Origin: Dysidea avara
Lineage: Eukaryota > Porifera > Demospongiae > Dictyoceratida > Dysideidae
Direction: 5' to 3'
DNA: 64,000 bases
Assembly: GCF_963678975.1 (NCBI RefSeq)
Contig: NC_089274.1
Span: forward strand, 5,320,001 to 5,384,000
Shown: piece after piece, positions 35,985-48,600 of the stretch
How positions within the stretch are numbered: the first letter of the stretch is position 1
Layout of the letters: each line of letters opens with the position of its first letter
Program-made: the position numbers and the translations under genes
The notes under the pieces: model-generated
What the model saw: only the letters and a program-made list of their open reading frames with translations
Databases searched by the model: none
What the model was told of the DNA's origin: nothing

Positions 35985-36460
35985 TTTTATTGAATGAAAT
36001 TTTTTACTGACTGACTGACTGCCTGAAAGGAGCTTATAAGTGCTGAAGGAACGTTGCAGTGCTTATGGGCTCCTGCTTCAGACAAGTGTAACTTGATAAT
36101 GGCTAAGGCTACAGGCTTGATTTTTTCTTGCTTCAGCCTGACAGGTGCCTTTCGGTATACTGCAGTATGCATAATGCACACATCATGGACTTACCCTTGT
36201 CTTCCTTTGTGTCCCATTTCTTCTTGCTGACAGTCCAAGGTGTTGATTCGCGGTAACTTGATTGCTTTCCTATGTTTGTAAATGGGAATCATCCGTACTT
36301 TATGTGGTGACTGGATTGATTACAGAGGCACTTCTCCTACTGTTCTTCGTCACTTGTAACGCTGTGAAACAGGCTGAACATAGCTGAAAGCAAAGTGTAA
36401 TGGCTACTTCACGATTGAGTCAGTAGTTGATAGTTGTGGCATGTGTTCAGTTGAAAACAT
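35985..36460 (-). repeat. Dispersed repeat copy (family of 17741, 47830, 62240)
   Basis: Segments such as ACTGACTGACTGACTGCCT, TCATGGACTTACCCTTGTC and GATTGATTACAGAGGC recur at 62240-62600 and, in reverse complement, at 17741-18040 and 47830-48110. It is about 300-450 bp, non-coding, with no clear TIR. It could be a SINE-like or MITE family. Confidence 0.55.
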
Positions 36461-36531
36461 TACCTCTGACCAGTCATAATTAAATAACATTACAAAAAAG
36501 TAAACAAAAACATATAAAAATTTCAAGTTCG

Positions 36532-36660
36532 ATTAGGGATCATAGAAACAAAAGTAAAGAAACAACGGAGGTCGCCTCCACCTGCAGATATACTAGTGGA
36601 CATTTAACTGTCCACCAATATATGTAGGGGCGACCTCCCTTGTTTCCCTATGATCCTTAC
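36532..36660. repeat. Hairpin MITE, GGGATCATAGAAA family
   Basis: ATTAGGGATCATAGAAACAA plus GGAGGTCGCC pairs with GGGCGACCTCCCTTGTTTCC plus CTATGATCC, with a smaller inner stem GTGGACATTTAACTGTCCAC. It is related to 845-990 and 62911-63115. Confidence 0.7.
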
Positions 36661-37127
36661 AATTCTTAATTTTTCCTTACTCTTATTCTAATATAGCAAT
36701 CAAAACTAGGAGGCATTTAAAAGATTCAAACTCTTAAGTGTTACTTTTGCTATTTAATATCTTGGAAAGGGCTTTATTGTTATCTTTTACACCAAGAGAA
36801 AATAATGGAGAGGCTCTCCCATCATTTATGCTAATGAAAGCTGTGAAACATGTATTATAGCTGCCTGTTTGAAGATATTACACCTTGAAAAGGAGAAAAG
36901 ATCAATGAGTAGAGCTGGACAGCCTCGAATCTGCAGTCATCCAATTTACGCTCGAATGTTTACAGATGGGTAGCAAGGTTTGTAACTAACAATTACTCTT
37001 GATATGCCAGTGTCACTGAAATACTATCTAACCTTAATTCTGACCAGATACAAAAACGAACAGAAAGCTACAATGTTATTCAAAAGCATATCTCACCTGG
37101 TTGATATTAATGCTGATAATCAAGACA

Positions 37128-37560
37128 AACAGTAGTGTGTTATGCGGCCCAAGAAGCTGGCATGCAACACTGTGAGTATATTGACAGGATAAAAGAAATA
37201 CAATTTCACTCATTCATATCTCTGTGCTGCTTTACACAATGATTTTTGCAGCGGACACACCATCCAACATCAGTACTCCACAAACCAAATTTCAGCAAAA
37301 TTGCTCCAAGCATTCTTGAGATATGAGACTTCAAAAATTGGCTTAGTTTCTTCGTGTTGTTTTTCCTTCTTTTCTTTGTATTTTCACACACTTATAAAAA
37401 CTGTCATAAAAAACACCAATATGTTGTCACAACTACAAGGTAAACCGCTTATGGTAAGAAGCCAAAAATTGGTACGTGGATAGATTAACTATTGAACCTT
37501 AAACCTTTTGTGGTTTGAAAGAAATTGAGCTAAAGACCATGAAGATAATCAACAGTGTAT
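37128..37560 (+). repeat. Dispersed repeat module (GCGGCCCAAGAAGC), diverged copy
   Basis: GTGTGTTATGCGGCCCAAGA followed by GTGAGTATATTGACAGGA, a GAGATATGA block and TCACACACTTATAAAAA mirrors the order at 50090-50640. It ends in a GTAAACCGCTTATGG block equivalent to GTAAACCGCTTCATGG there. It is non-coding. Confidence 0.65.
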
Positions 37561-38559
37561 AACAATTATGTAGCTAAAGTCTTCGAGCAGGCTGTAGGAC
37601 CAGGTGTCCTACAGACCTTCAGTACTTGTGTTGTGAGGCATTATTATACAACCAAGTACTAAGAATACGAAATGCGGTTAAAATTACGTCATAAATAAAT
37701 AATTAAAAAATAATTAATGTTTGAAATTCTATATAATGCCCAGTACCACACCCTGCTTAATTACAGATTGTGCAAAGGAGAAGATTAGCGAATGTCCATG
37801 AAGTGACTTCAGGAGAGCGAGAGGCCACTTTACACGAAAACAAGAAGATTACAAGTTTTTATGTTTGTAACCCTCAAGTCTCCATGCCAGCTGCCAGTAC
37901 GCTCTTTACAATATGAAATACATGTAAACAATCTTGTCTTGTGCAGCTGGCATGGCGAACTTCCTTTGTGTTGGTGTCAGGCAATTCACTACATGCTTAA
38001 TCTTTTTGCCTTCACCTGGCTTAGTTACTAGGTTCTGGCTGACTTCCTTTATCTGGTTCATCTGGCTTGCATACTCCTACAGTATTGTGTAGCTATCTCC
38101 TGCAAGTTGTATATGTATAATTATAGTGTGTCACCCGTCACTGTGCCATTGCTACACCACTGATGAACCTTATTTAGCTCTAGTTGATGTTGATACTTTA
38201 CTGTATATTGCTAATAATTTTTATCTGTCGATGTTGCTTATAATGTATTGCTGCAAACAATACTGCAATAATGCATGGTTCTCTCCTGTATGTGTTGTAT
38301 ACATAATTACATAATACTGTGTACACATCACTGTGCCATTACCACACCAATGATGTACTGGCACTTAGGCCTTTAGTTACGATGCCACCATTGTGTTGTA
38401 TCTGTCATTACTGTGACATATTGAGTTGATTTGGGGATCGTGCCTTCACCACCTAATAGCCTCACCAGGGGGCTGTCACGTTGGTGTATGTACTTGGTTG
38501 TATGTGACATGGTCCTAGATAAATAAAAACAAAATAAAATTACGCGATTGAGATTAGCT

Positions 38560-38735
38560 AATAAAAAACTAATACTTGCCACGCCTATCAGACAAACTGA
38601 TTGGTGAAATGATTTGAAAATCGGTGTAGATGGATTAATCATCTTAGAAAGGCTCTTCAATAGTTTAGAAGAATTAGATTTAGAGTTATAACATGAAATC
38701 CAACTTGGTGTAGCAAGTGTGAGATCGAGATACTC
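38560..38735 (+). repeat. Leader module of 30-bp satellite, diverged copy
   Basis: TACGCGATTGAGATTAGC, GAAAATCGGTGTAGATGGA, AATAGTTTAGAAGAATTAGA and GAGATCGAGATACTCTAATA occur in the same order as at 50660-50867. In both places they run straight into the satellite array. Confidence 0.75.
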
Positions 38736-39265
38736 TAATAGAGCAGTCACCCTGAAGAGAGATCAGCTAAAAACAAGTAACCCTATACAGTATAAGAGAT
38801 CAACTACAAACAAATCACCCTGTAGAGAGATCAGCTTGATCAAGTCACCCTGTAGAGAGTTCGACTACATTTCAAGTCATCCTGTAAAGATTTCAGCTAG
38901 ACATAAGTCACCCTGTAGAAAGAGCAGTCACCCTGTAGAGAGATCACCTTGACCAAGTCACCCTGAGGAGAGCTCAGCTAGAAACAAATCACCATGTAGA
39001 GAGATCACTTTGTAGAGTTCAGCTAGAAAGGTCACCTTGTACAGAGATCAGCTGGAAACTGTAGAGAGATCAGCTTGATCAAGTCACCTTGTAGAGAGTA
39101 CAACTCATTTTAAGTCACCTGTAGAGAGAGATCACCTGCTAGAAACAAGTTGCTCTGTAGAGAGATCAGCTAGAAACAAGAGTTCAACTACATTTCAAGT
39201 CACTTGGTAGAGAGCAAATAAGTCACCCTGTAAAGAGATCAGCTACAGTTCAGATATGTAACAAG
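38736..39265. repeat. Approximately 30-bp satellite array, short copy
   Basis: About 17 degenerate units of GTAGAGAGATCAGCT plus AGAAACAAGTCACCCT. It is the same unit as the large array at 50868-54586 but shorter and more diverged. Confidence 0.85.
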
Positions 39266-39299
39266 TCACCTTATTACTTACGTGATAATCATTCGTTTT

Positions 39300-39800
39300 A
39301 TTCAGTGCCTTATAAAAGGCATTATTTTACTTGAGTGTGCACAGTGGAGAGCCACTAACTTTATTCTTAACCACTACACTTCAAACTACAAATCTCATTT
39401 GATCAAGCTTGGAATGCTACCTTTAATGTATGTATATGAAGTTGCCGATATCTTCTTTTTTATTATTACATCATTTAAGTTCATTAATAATAGCTTGGAC
39501 ATACTCAATTTCGTATCATTAAGTAACAATCCTACCAGATCATGTAGCTCTAAACTTCATCACAAGTTTTCTTCTACCAACTTAATCAATAACTCCTACC
39601 TTTATAGATTACCCAGAATATGTCTCCCAGTGATTAATACCTCTCTCCCTATCCAGAAAATCTTAAAAACTTATTTTTGGAATCATTTTGTCAACAGTTT
39701 TAATGTAAACAACAATTGTACCCTCCATTACTTGTGTACCTGTTGTAAATGCTCTAAAGTCTCCTGCCCTGTCATTTATGTACTAAATATGTGTTTTTGT
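39300..39800 (+). mobile_element. LINE (CR1/L2-like) ORF2 C-terminal remnant
   Basis: The frame 39282-40073 reads LECAQWRATNFILNHYTS, LIKLGMLPLMYVYEVADI, TRSCSSKLHHKF, LYRLPRICLPVI and YFWNHFVNSF..CTLHYLC. This is the typical sequence of closing motifs in CR1/L2-type reverse transcriptase proteins. The endonuclease and RT core are missing, so the copy is 5'-truncated. The frame beyond about 39800 is not LINE-like. Confidence 0.75.
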
Positions 39801-39899
39801 ATGTTGTCTACATGTACAGTAATTTTAAACACTATCATGAACAAAATGAAATTAAGTACATATAAATGGACCCTCGGTCAACATGCTGCCACATATCTG

Positions 39900-41494
39900 A
39901 CCGACTTGGGTCACATGGCAAGGAAAACAAACACGCTAATTATAAAACTAAAATTACAGCTAACATACAACAAATTAAGAACAGTCTGGGTTGATTTTCC
40001 ATTCTTTTACCATAGAAAATTCTCTGCGAAGCAGAGATTGAGGCACTGGCCATTTCATTCAGAAGTCCTCTAGCACTCGCTTTAGAAAATAGGGATACTT
40101 GCAGGGTAAAATTAATCTCATCCTTAATTGCGAGAATAGAATAGGTTAAAAATAACCCAAACACTAACTCCCACAGTTCTGTAGCAGTGAGAAATCCTCA
40201 AGCGATCTAACTCAGCCAAACGTTGTACATATTCAGGTGTAGGTCACCAACTGTAGATTCCTTGTTTCCTGTCACCTGCCCACATGGTAATTTTAGAGCC
40301 GCATGCAAATTTATTACAGTATTGCATTTGATAGTCATGTGATGAGTTTATAAGCTAGTGTGAGCACATGGTAAGGTAGTGAGTTTCTGATGTTTAGTGC
40401 CAAAAAGCATGGATAACTACATAGTTTGAATTTATTCCAACCTTGGGCCAGATTACAAGCAGTGTATCTCTTCAAGTAGCCATTGGTTGGTAAGCGAGAT
40501 ACATTAATGAACAGGAGTCCCACTCATTTGACAATCTGTTATTAACGTGTGTGAAACATGGAAAATTTGTACTATTGCAGTTGATGGCTAAATTAGTGCT
40601 TTGACCACAAGCATGCAAACTCAGTCAGCAAATTCTTCAAGACTTGAGATTTGGTGGCTGCATGCTTAGAAAAAATGAGGGGTCTACAACACTTCGAATC
40701 TAACCTTCTATGAGATTTGAATCTTGATGAATCCCAGTGAAATCACAACAAATCTTACATCTCTGCTAAATTGGAGAGAAAAGGTAATTAGGAGTTAATG
40801 GGCTTCCTTTATCCCTTTGGCCCCTAACATCACTATAGTAGCTTTGGTACTTAAAAACGAAAGTTATTTTACGAAAAATATGCGTTTTGACATATAGACT
40901 TGGGCTCCTGTTACTCCATGTAGGGACCACCTATTCCTTTGTGGTTTGCATTAAATTACTCACGAAGGATAGATCTACACCATCATATAACTTTAATTTA
41001 TTCCGTCTCTCCTTTGTGATAGGTAGTATTGTTGTAACTATTGTCTTAAAAATGGCCAAAAATTCTTTCAAACGCAGATTTACCTCACATCACACTCAAT
41101 TGTGCTACAATGCTCAGATAAAGCTTAGGATAATATCCATTAACCACAGAGTAGCATGGTTCAAACTGCACATTCATAGAATATTTCATTCAAGAGATAT
41201 ATGCGTTTGAATGCATGCGTATAACAAGAGCCACTATAGTGACGTCCGCATTTAATGGAACACTTTTAAAAATTAACTTAGGGGCAAAGAGTAATAATAT
41301 CCTCGATATATTTTAACAATATAACCACCTGCCCACCCGGTATCTTTTGCCTGACTAGGACGGGAATCAAGCAATTTACAATGGTTGGCCTTAAATTGTT
41401 TCTGGCTGCGTGCAGATTCAATATGTTGTATCATATATGTCACATGGATTGGAAACGCCCGTATTATTTACATAGTGACGTCATGGGCTATCCT
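39900..41494. other. Spacer, no gene recognised
   Basis: Several open frames of 60-107 codons occur on both strands without motifs or splice support. No repeat was identified with confidence. Confidence 0.35.
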
Positions 41495-41624
41495 CGTTTC
41501 GCTGCGCGTAAACTTTATGGCGTTTCGCTGCGCGTAAACTTTATGGCGTTTCGCTGCGCGTAAACTTTATGGCGTTTCGCTGCGCGTAAACTTTATGGCG
41601 TTTCGCTGCGCGTAAACTTTATGG
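41495..41624. repeat. 26-bp tandem repeat, exactly 5 copies
   Basis: The unit CGTTTCGCTGCGCGTAAACT plus TTATGG is repeated five times with no difference between units. The identity implies very recent expansion or homogenisation. The open frame across it is a by-product. Confidence 0.95.
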
Positions 41625-41639
41625 CCTCCACAGGTGGAA

Positions 41640-42689
41640 GATTTCGCTGTACTTGTAACCAGCAAATTAGTGTTTGTTGTTTACAGCTGGGTTAGTTACC
41701 ACCTACACTATATGGAGGCTGGACTGGGTAGGGACACTGGAGAGCAGTAAACAATAGCGTAAGAAAATTCAGGTTCAAAGGTGAAATATGATGTTTCAAA
41801 ACGGTTGTGCAAATTTCCTGAAGAAACAGCAAGTGTTGCATTGTTTCTTTGCTGCTGTTTACACTACTTGTAGCAGGTAGAGTGTAATAGGCTAGCTAGA
41901 TATTCACTGCTTCGCTGTATATTTCCACTGCTTCGATAAAACTTCAGAAAACAGGCATTACTTTGTGCTTTTGTTTAGCTCAAGCTGAGCAGTACTGTAG
42001 CTTAAAATTTATTTCAATGTATCACACATTTCTTTGGTTTTGTAAATGTGGTGACGAGAAGTTGGCTAATAGTACTGCTGTTGAATTATTAGCTAGTGCA
42101 TACCTGCCATTGTCACCTGTCGCAAACAATATTTCTCCCAGTACTCACAGACACGCTGTGTTCTTGTTCAGTACACAACGCAACAAAATAAACAATGTAA
42201 AAGGAATGTCCACGCCTTCGAACCGGCAAGCAAGAGAAAGCCAAACAGCCACTCAACAAATTTCCCAATGTATTGGCGCACCGTAACTAGGATAGGAAAA
42301 TAATTTAACGGGCGTTTCCAATTCATTAGGAACGCATACATTATCTATGGTTGTATTGAGTCAAGTGGTAATTAACCAGTATTTGGGCAGTTGGCACATG
42401 TTGCCATCTGACCTTCAACACCACCCCATTTACACTATTTTTGTACAACCATTTTCATTCTGTTTATAACCTCGCATCCTACGCACAGAAAAGTGCGAGG
42501 CCACTCTTCTATATAGCACGTAAGTTTCACGTCACGAACTACACAATAACGTACTCTAACTTTCTTTGCTGGTGATCGATTTCTTCCGCTGGATTCTCTG
42601 TATTCTAATTATTTAACGGTGTGCACGTGGTTTCAGTTATTTCGCTTCTTGAACTCTCCGTAGTTAAGGTAACCGAAACTAATTTCAAA
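41640..42689. promoter_or_regulatory. 5' flank of kinase gene B
   Basis: TCACGTCA (42527-42534), a CRE-like site, lies about 160 bp before the ATG, and CTTCCG (ETS-like, near 42583) lies closer. A 107-codon frame (41963-42286) has no recognisable motif and is not called as a gene. The rest is unassigned. Confidence 0.35.
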
Positions 42690-45600
42690 ATGGAGCTTGT
42701 AAAGGTTTATTGTCTAGATTTACCAGGTTCTACCCTAGACGAAAGCATAAAAGACATCTTTCGCTGTAAATTCCAAATGACGAAAGTCAATGACCTGTAT
42801 AGCTTGCTTCAAACGAGACTCCAGGAACAAGAAACCAGAGGAGAAACCATTATGTGTATATTAGAGGTTAGGTCTACATCTGGATTCACTGAACCCGAGG
42901 AGCCGAAAAGTCCAGTGGAAGTGGCTGAAGAACCGGAATCCTTTGAACAACAGTTTGAGGCGAAGCAATTGTCCATTATAGATTTGGATTCCGATATGGA
43001 GACGACGGTGAACGTACAAGCAGATATGGAGCTATTACGGGTTGATTCCCAAGTAGCTACTACACCAAGACAGGCTGGTAAATATAATGAGGCCATTAAT
43101 AAACCATTGGATAGGACAAAGTAAGCCTGGAAAGTCATTATGCACCTGATTATGATTATGAATAATCTTGTTATATGTTGCCGATGTTTGAGAGAATGTC
43201 ATTGTAATTCTGTTGACATAGCTGAAACGCTGCTGAACATTGTATCTTTGACCCATTGAGCAGCACGTTGTTGTACCATCGCAATAATTATTTTGTATGT
43301 CCTTCTGTAAGTAGGGTTCCCACGCTGCTGATCCGTACTCTTAAGAGTGGTCTCACTAGACTTGTATAAGCTGTACATTTAGTTTCTAGAGAGCAGCCTA
43401 TGTACAGCCTGACTGCCACACGCTTAGGTGGGGGAAGGTTAGCTAGACTAATCTCGTGTTCAGACTTCTTTTTTTTTTCTTCAAATATAAAAGGGAAAAG
43501 TGGTCTGGGCATGAGACTATAGGGGGAGGTGGGGATTTCATAGACTCATGTCCAGACCCTATTTCCTTGGGTGTGGTGCTTATTGATTAGAGATTATAAG
43601 TACCCCCCTTTGGAAAGGGGTCTGGTCGTCTGCCCATACTATGAAAGATCAATAAGTTTGTTGTATGTTAATTATTGTTAACCAACTTCTTAGAGATACT
43701 TTGTGACATGAGGTACTGAACTCATGCACTTTTTGACTTCATAGTATAAACACTCAGAAGGTTTCTCTGACTGTAATGATTGATAACCAGACCCTTCTGA
43801 AGGGGTAGGGGGCTTATAATCTTTCATTGATAAGTGCCAACCCCGAGGAAATAGGGCCTCAGCATGAAACTAGAGATTGTAATCTTGGCAAGTTTCAATT
43901 CACCACCCATTGGGATATTCTGTCTACCTCGATAGTGAGGCTGAAACAGAATTTGTTTAATCACACCACCGATAATAAGTTTAATGCATTTACTGAAGAC
44001 AAATCTTCACTACCTCAGAAATAGCTACCGATCAATCCCCCCACCATCCCTTATTTTCCCTCACCCTCAGTGGTATACAGGCATTACAACGATACACTGT
44101 ATGTGCTTTAAAATGCCAGGTCATAAATGAAGGCCAGGGGGTGTTACCTTGTCAACAACTGCTGCAAGGAGCAACAAAGATTTTTCGGCTTGGTTACAAG
44201 CAGATAAGATAAACAATGAGTTAATATAAATGCCCCTCGTCTGGGCATCTATACAGATAAATACACACAGTAAGCTAGCTGTAATGCAGAATTAGTTGTT
44301 GCTTGGTCACCTGGTCCTTACATATTGTATATGGCTTACTACTTGCAAAGTGGACATTTCTTGAAAATGTATTTTATTGGCCATAAATGTTTAAGACTGG
44401 ATTGAAGTGGGTTTGCCATGTTAATCAGGATGACTCACTAACCTGAATGGTCTAACCCGGTTTAATTTAAACAGAGGTGTGTAGTGTATGTGCAGTGTGT
44501 TTGTGCATGTGTGTGTGCGTGCGCGTGCGCACGTGTGTGTGAAGTTTTTTGGTTTCAGTTTTGGTTTAAAAGTTTCTGTCAAATATTTGATCTGTGACAA
44601 GGTGCTTCTGATTCAGCTGTAGTGTGTGAGCGAATTGATCTTAGGTTAGAATTGTACTTTGTGTGGCAGACACCCTTGTGTTATGTATGTATGTACATAT
44701 CTGTATATGCAATATATTATGCTTGCCGATTACTGTGCTTACATGTATATTGGTGATGATAGGGTTTAAGTTCACTGTAATTGCAAGTAATATGTAGCCT
44801 TTCTTGTGTTATATAGCCTAATACAGCCTGTCAATGCAACACAGCAGCTGATAGTAGTTGATGAACAGGAAGTCATTGCAAGAGAGACAGACGAAGCACC
44901 ATTATGCAATGAAAATCAAAATGATGCGACTTCTAGTGGCAACCTTTCAGTTATACCTTCATCAGTTTCATCGCGATCCACACAAACAGAAGAAACTGAT
45001 ACTTCTTGGTATACTACATGTAGTACTGTAGGTAAGCTGTGAATGTAAAATTTTAATGGTACACCAAATTACATATAGTAGCTGTGGTCTGAACCATGGG
45101 TATATGATATATTTGTGTGAGTAATTTTTTGTGTGTATATTATGTGATTTAAACATTTCACAAAGAAACTTTCATCCTGCTACTCACAGTTACATACATT
45201 GTAACAGGGTAGTAGGAATGTGAGAATGTAACTTTTGCAGCTTTGTAAAGCTGAATAAAAGCACTGAAGTTAATATTTCTAATTTTACAGTATGTAAATA
45301 CTCATTGTAAAATGGTCCCTCCTAGCTGTTCCATTACTTTAGCTATATTAGTCTTTGAAGACCTTTGTTTTACATGCTTTTTGCTGCAACTAGTGGCTGC
45401 TTTATGTAGGTACGTAGCTTGATGTGTAGTGAAAAAATGGTTACAACACCTTCATATGTATGCTTTAGTTATGTCGGTATTTACTATAGTAGAGCTAAAC
45501 AAAATTTCAATTGTCAAATGGCAGCTTCTTGTGATAGTCCATACAATGATAAAACATAAGTTATACTATGTAATACCAATTGTTCAAAAACAGGAACAGC

Positions 45601-48600
45601 ACTATATCATCATAATATAGTTGTGATTGCAGATATAAAATTTAATGTTCCATTTACTGTCCAATTATAGTAAATGTACAAGTAAAAGCAATATATTAAT
45701 AGCAATTCTTCTATGCTCCCTTTTCTGATACATTTCCCAGCTCTAGTATGTATTTAGAATGTACATTCATACATGTAATAGTTGTAACACGGGCACGAGG
45801 GCTTTGCCTGATATGTATGCTTGCCTGCCCGAGGGCCGCAGGCCTGAGGGCAGAGGGCATACATATCAGGCAAAGCCCGAATGCCCCATGTTACAGCTAA
45901 TATGTAACACTTATTAGGCTGATAGCCTGTACAGGGTAATCAATCACCCAAGCCAATACGAGTGCAGCCATTGGATGTATTATATATGTATACCTAAAAT
46001 TTTCGATTATGGGTCAGCAGCTAGTACGTTCTGGTTACGTTCGATTATGATGAACGGACATATCCTAGAAATATCACAGAGAATTTCTGTTACGCGAGTT
46101 TAATGTTTTAATCAGTGCTATTGAATCGTTTATGGAAAAACTATGCAGTTTACTAAAGGCCTAGACAGGTAAGCTTGCTTGTAGAGTGGCTACTCTGTAC
46201 AGAGTGGTAGCTTCGTGATGGGGGCGTGTCCGTATTTGAAAATGTTTTGAAGCAATTGGTGAATAAGCTATAGCACTAGTTTTCACCTTAGCCCAATGTT
46301 TTTCAACTTGTAGAATGGCGAGGATAACAAAACACTCTCCATATGAGTGGTTTTCATGGCAAAATCCAAGTCATGCATCCTAATCACATGAGTATTAATC
46401 GATCCCCAAAATCGATTTCAACGTTGATGTCTAAATGATCACTGCCAGGTTGTAGCCCGGTCTACATTTCGTATGTAGCCCGGGCGGCTCCTTTGATCTG
46501 AGGTGTGAAAGTGTTACATCAAGAGTATATAATAGAAACCAAGAGTGTCGAACGGTGTAATAGCCCTTGATTAATGATTGCGTAAAGTGACATGGATATT
46601 TCAGTAATTGTTTTGTTTACACAAAATGGTAATTTGAAATGTGTATGTGGCAACAGGTCTTTGTTCGCCCATTTTCTGTGTTATTCAACCAAGTTATTGT
46701 ACAAAGAAAGTGTAGTAAGGACCCAATCTAATTCCAGCTTGCTAAAGTAACGATTGAATAAACGAACGTGTTGCCACGCCTTCAGGGATCCGTTTGGTAG
46801 TACCAGAACTTTAACATTGGCCAATTCCTTTTAACGCTATCATGTTTTCGCTTGGTTTAGCTGCCGAATTGGGCTAAATACAGCAACCCCTTATGGCAAT
46901 GAAAACTAACAATTACTGAAATATCCGTGATACTTTACGCAATTATTAATCACGGGGTAATATACCTGTTCGATACTCTTGGTTTCTATTATATACTCTT
47001 GGTTACATACATACATACGTTATTTTATAACATTTAGATGTGGTTTATGCTTTGTACTGATAAGATGTCAAGGAAACTGATATAACAGTAGTTAAAGTTC
47101 AAAATATTTTTTTTCTCTTTTACTTCAGAGTCACATATGGAGACTCGTTTACAGACTAAAGATACAGTGAGTATTTTAGAAGCACTGTTACATTTAATTG
47201 TTCATATATAGTAATTGTACATATTGTACCACATACAGTATGTTCTGTATCAGTGCATGATACTACTGTATGCATTGGATGGTTTTTCAAGTTTGTTATG
47301 TCATATTGTACATAGATGTCACATGTGTTACATCTGTTTTCAATGTATACTGTGTTTATGGTTTAAGCCAGTGACATCTGGCCCTAATTTCGTAACCTTA
47401 ATGCGAAGGTAGGCGGCTAATTTAATCTGTGTAAGTGTAAAGGGATTTTCTTTGCCAGTTATTTTTTTGAATTAACTTTTTGCATCTTGATTTATTACTG
47501 GTAAGCCAATGTATGCTGCAGGATAGTGCCAGGCGCATTATTAAAATCAGTTAAATGAATAAATGTGCATCCCACCTGTCAGTTGCTTATAGGTGACTGG
47601 TATAGCGTTACGAACTGAAGAACAGTACAAGAAGTGCTTCTGCAAGCACTATGACTGAACATGTGCCATGGCTATCATTTACTGAAAAGTGAAGTGACCA
47701 TTCTGCATCATTTTCAGCTATGCTCTACCCATTAAGATGCAGCGTTGCAAATGAAGAACAGTACAAGAAACATCTTTGTGATCAACCAATCCACCGACTA
47801 CGTATGAAAATTGGAAATAGGGATGATGCTTGTGATAGCTAGCACTGAAGCCATGATGTGCTACCATGAATCAACATCAACATGGAGAAGTTGGATACAA
47901 AAGAGGGCAAGGGTAAGGTGCTGCGGTTGATAAAAAGGCACATCTTGGGCTTAAATGATGCTGAACAGTGGAAAAATCATTAAGTCATAACCTTAGCCAT
48001 TGTCTTGGCTGAGGGCATTGGTTATACTAGGTCAGGAAGTCAGTCAGTAGAAAATTCAGAAAAAAATTCATAGAAACTTGTTGGAAGCTTTTGGGCTTCC
48101 AGCCAAGCTGGTGTGAAAGAAAAAGTCAGGCTGTTTTCAGGTGATATTTGTGACTATCTCAACAGAAACCCACACTATTTCTTAACTTCTTTTTATTGGC
48201 TCATCATTATCTATAATGTTCAGGAATGGCTTACTCTTAGCCTATTGTGGTAAGTAATTTTGGAATTATAGCACTAGACAGTAGGAAAAATTGAGACTAT
48301 ACTAAAATAAACTACAGGCACAGCCATAACTTCCATTTGTATTGGTTTACAGAGTTGGGATTTGGCTTGTAAGGTTCAACATGAATTAGCACATCAACCA
48401 AGGTATAGTTTTAGCCCAGTAGTCACTTGCACATACAGTACAAAGTATGAAGACTTTTAAATAAAGAAATGATAACAGTCTACTGCATTGTAAACAAATG
48501 CATGTGACACGCACACCATCAAGGCTACAGAAATTGAAACAAGAACTCTACATGAGTAGGCGAATAAGACTTACCTGTCTTACGTACATACACAACTGGC

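Noticed and set aside
41963-42286. 107-codon open frame before kinase gene B
   Set aside because: No motif, no splice support and no paralogue; composition not distinctive.
43077-43082. Alternative phase-1 donor of kinase gene B exon 1
   Set aside because: The donor at 43120/43121 (AAA|GTAAGC) gives phase 2, which matches gene A and the clean acceptor at 44817.
48353-48402. Candidate small exon of kinase gene B (SWDLACKVQHELAHQPR)
   Set aside because: It has AG and GT borders but its 50 nt would break the phase between exons 3 and 4, and gene A has no counterpart.
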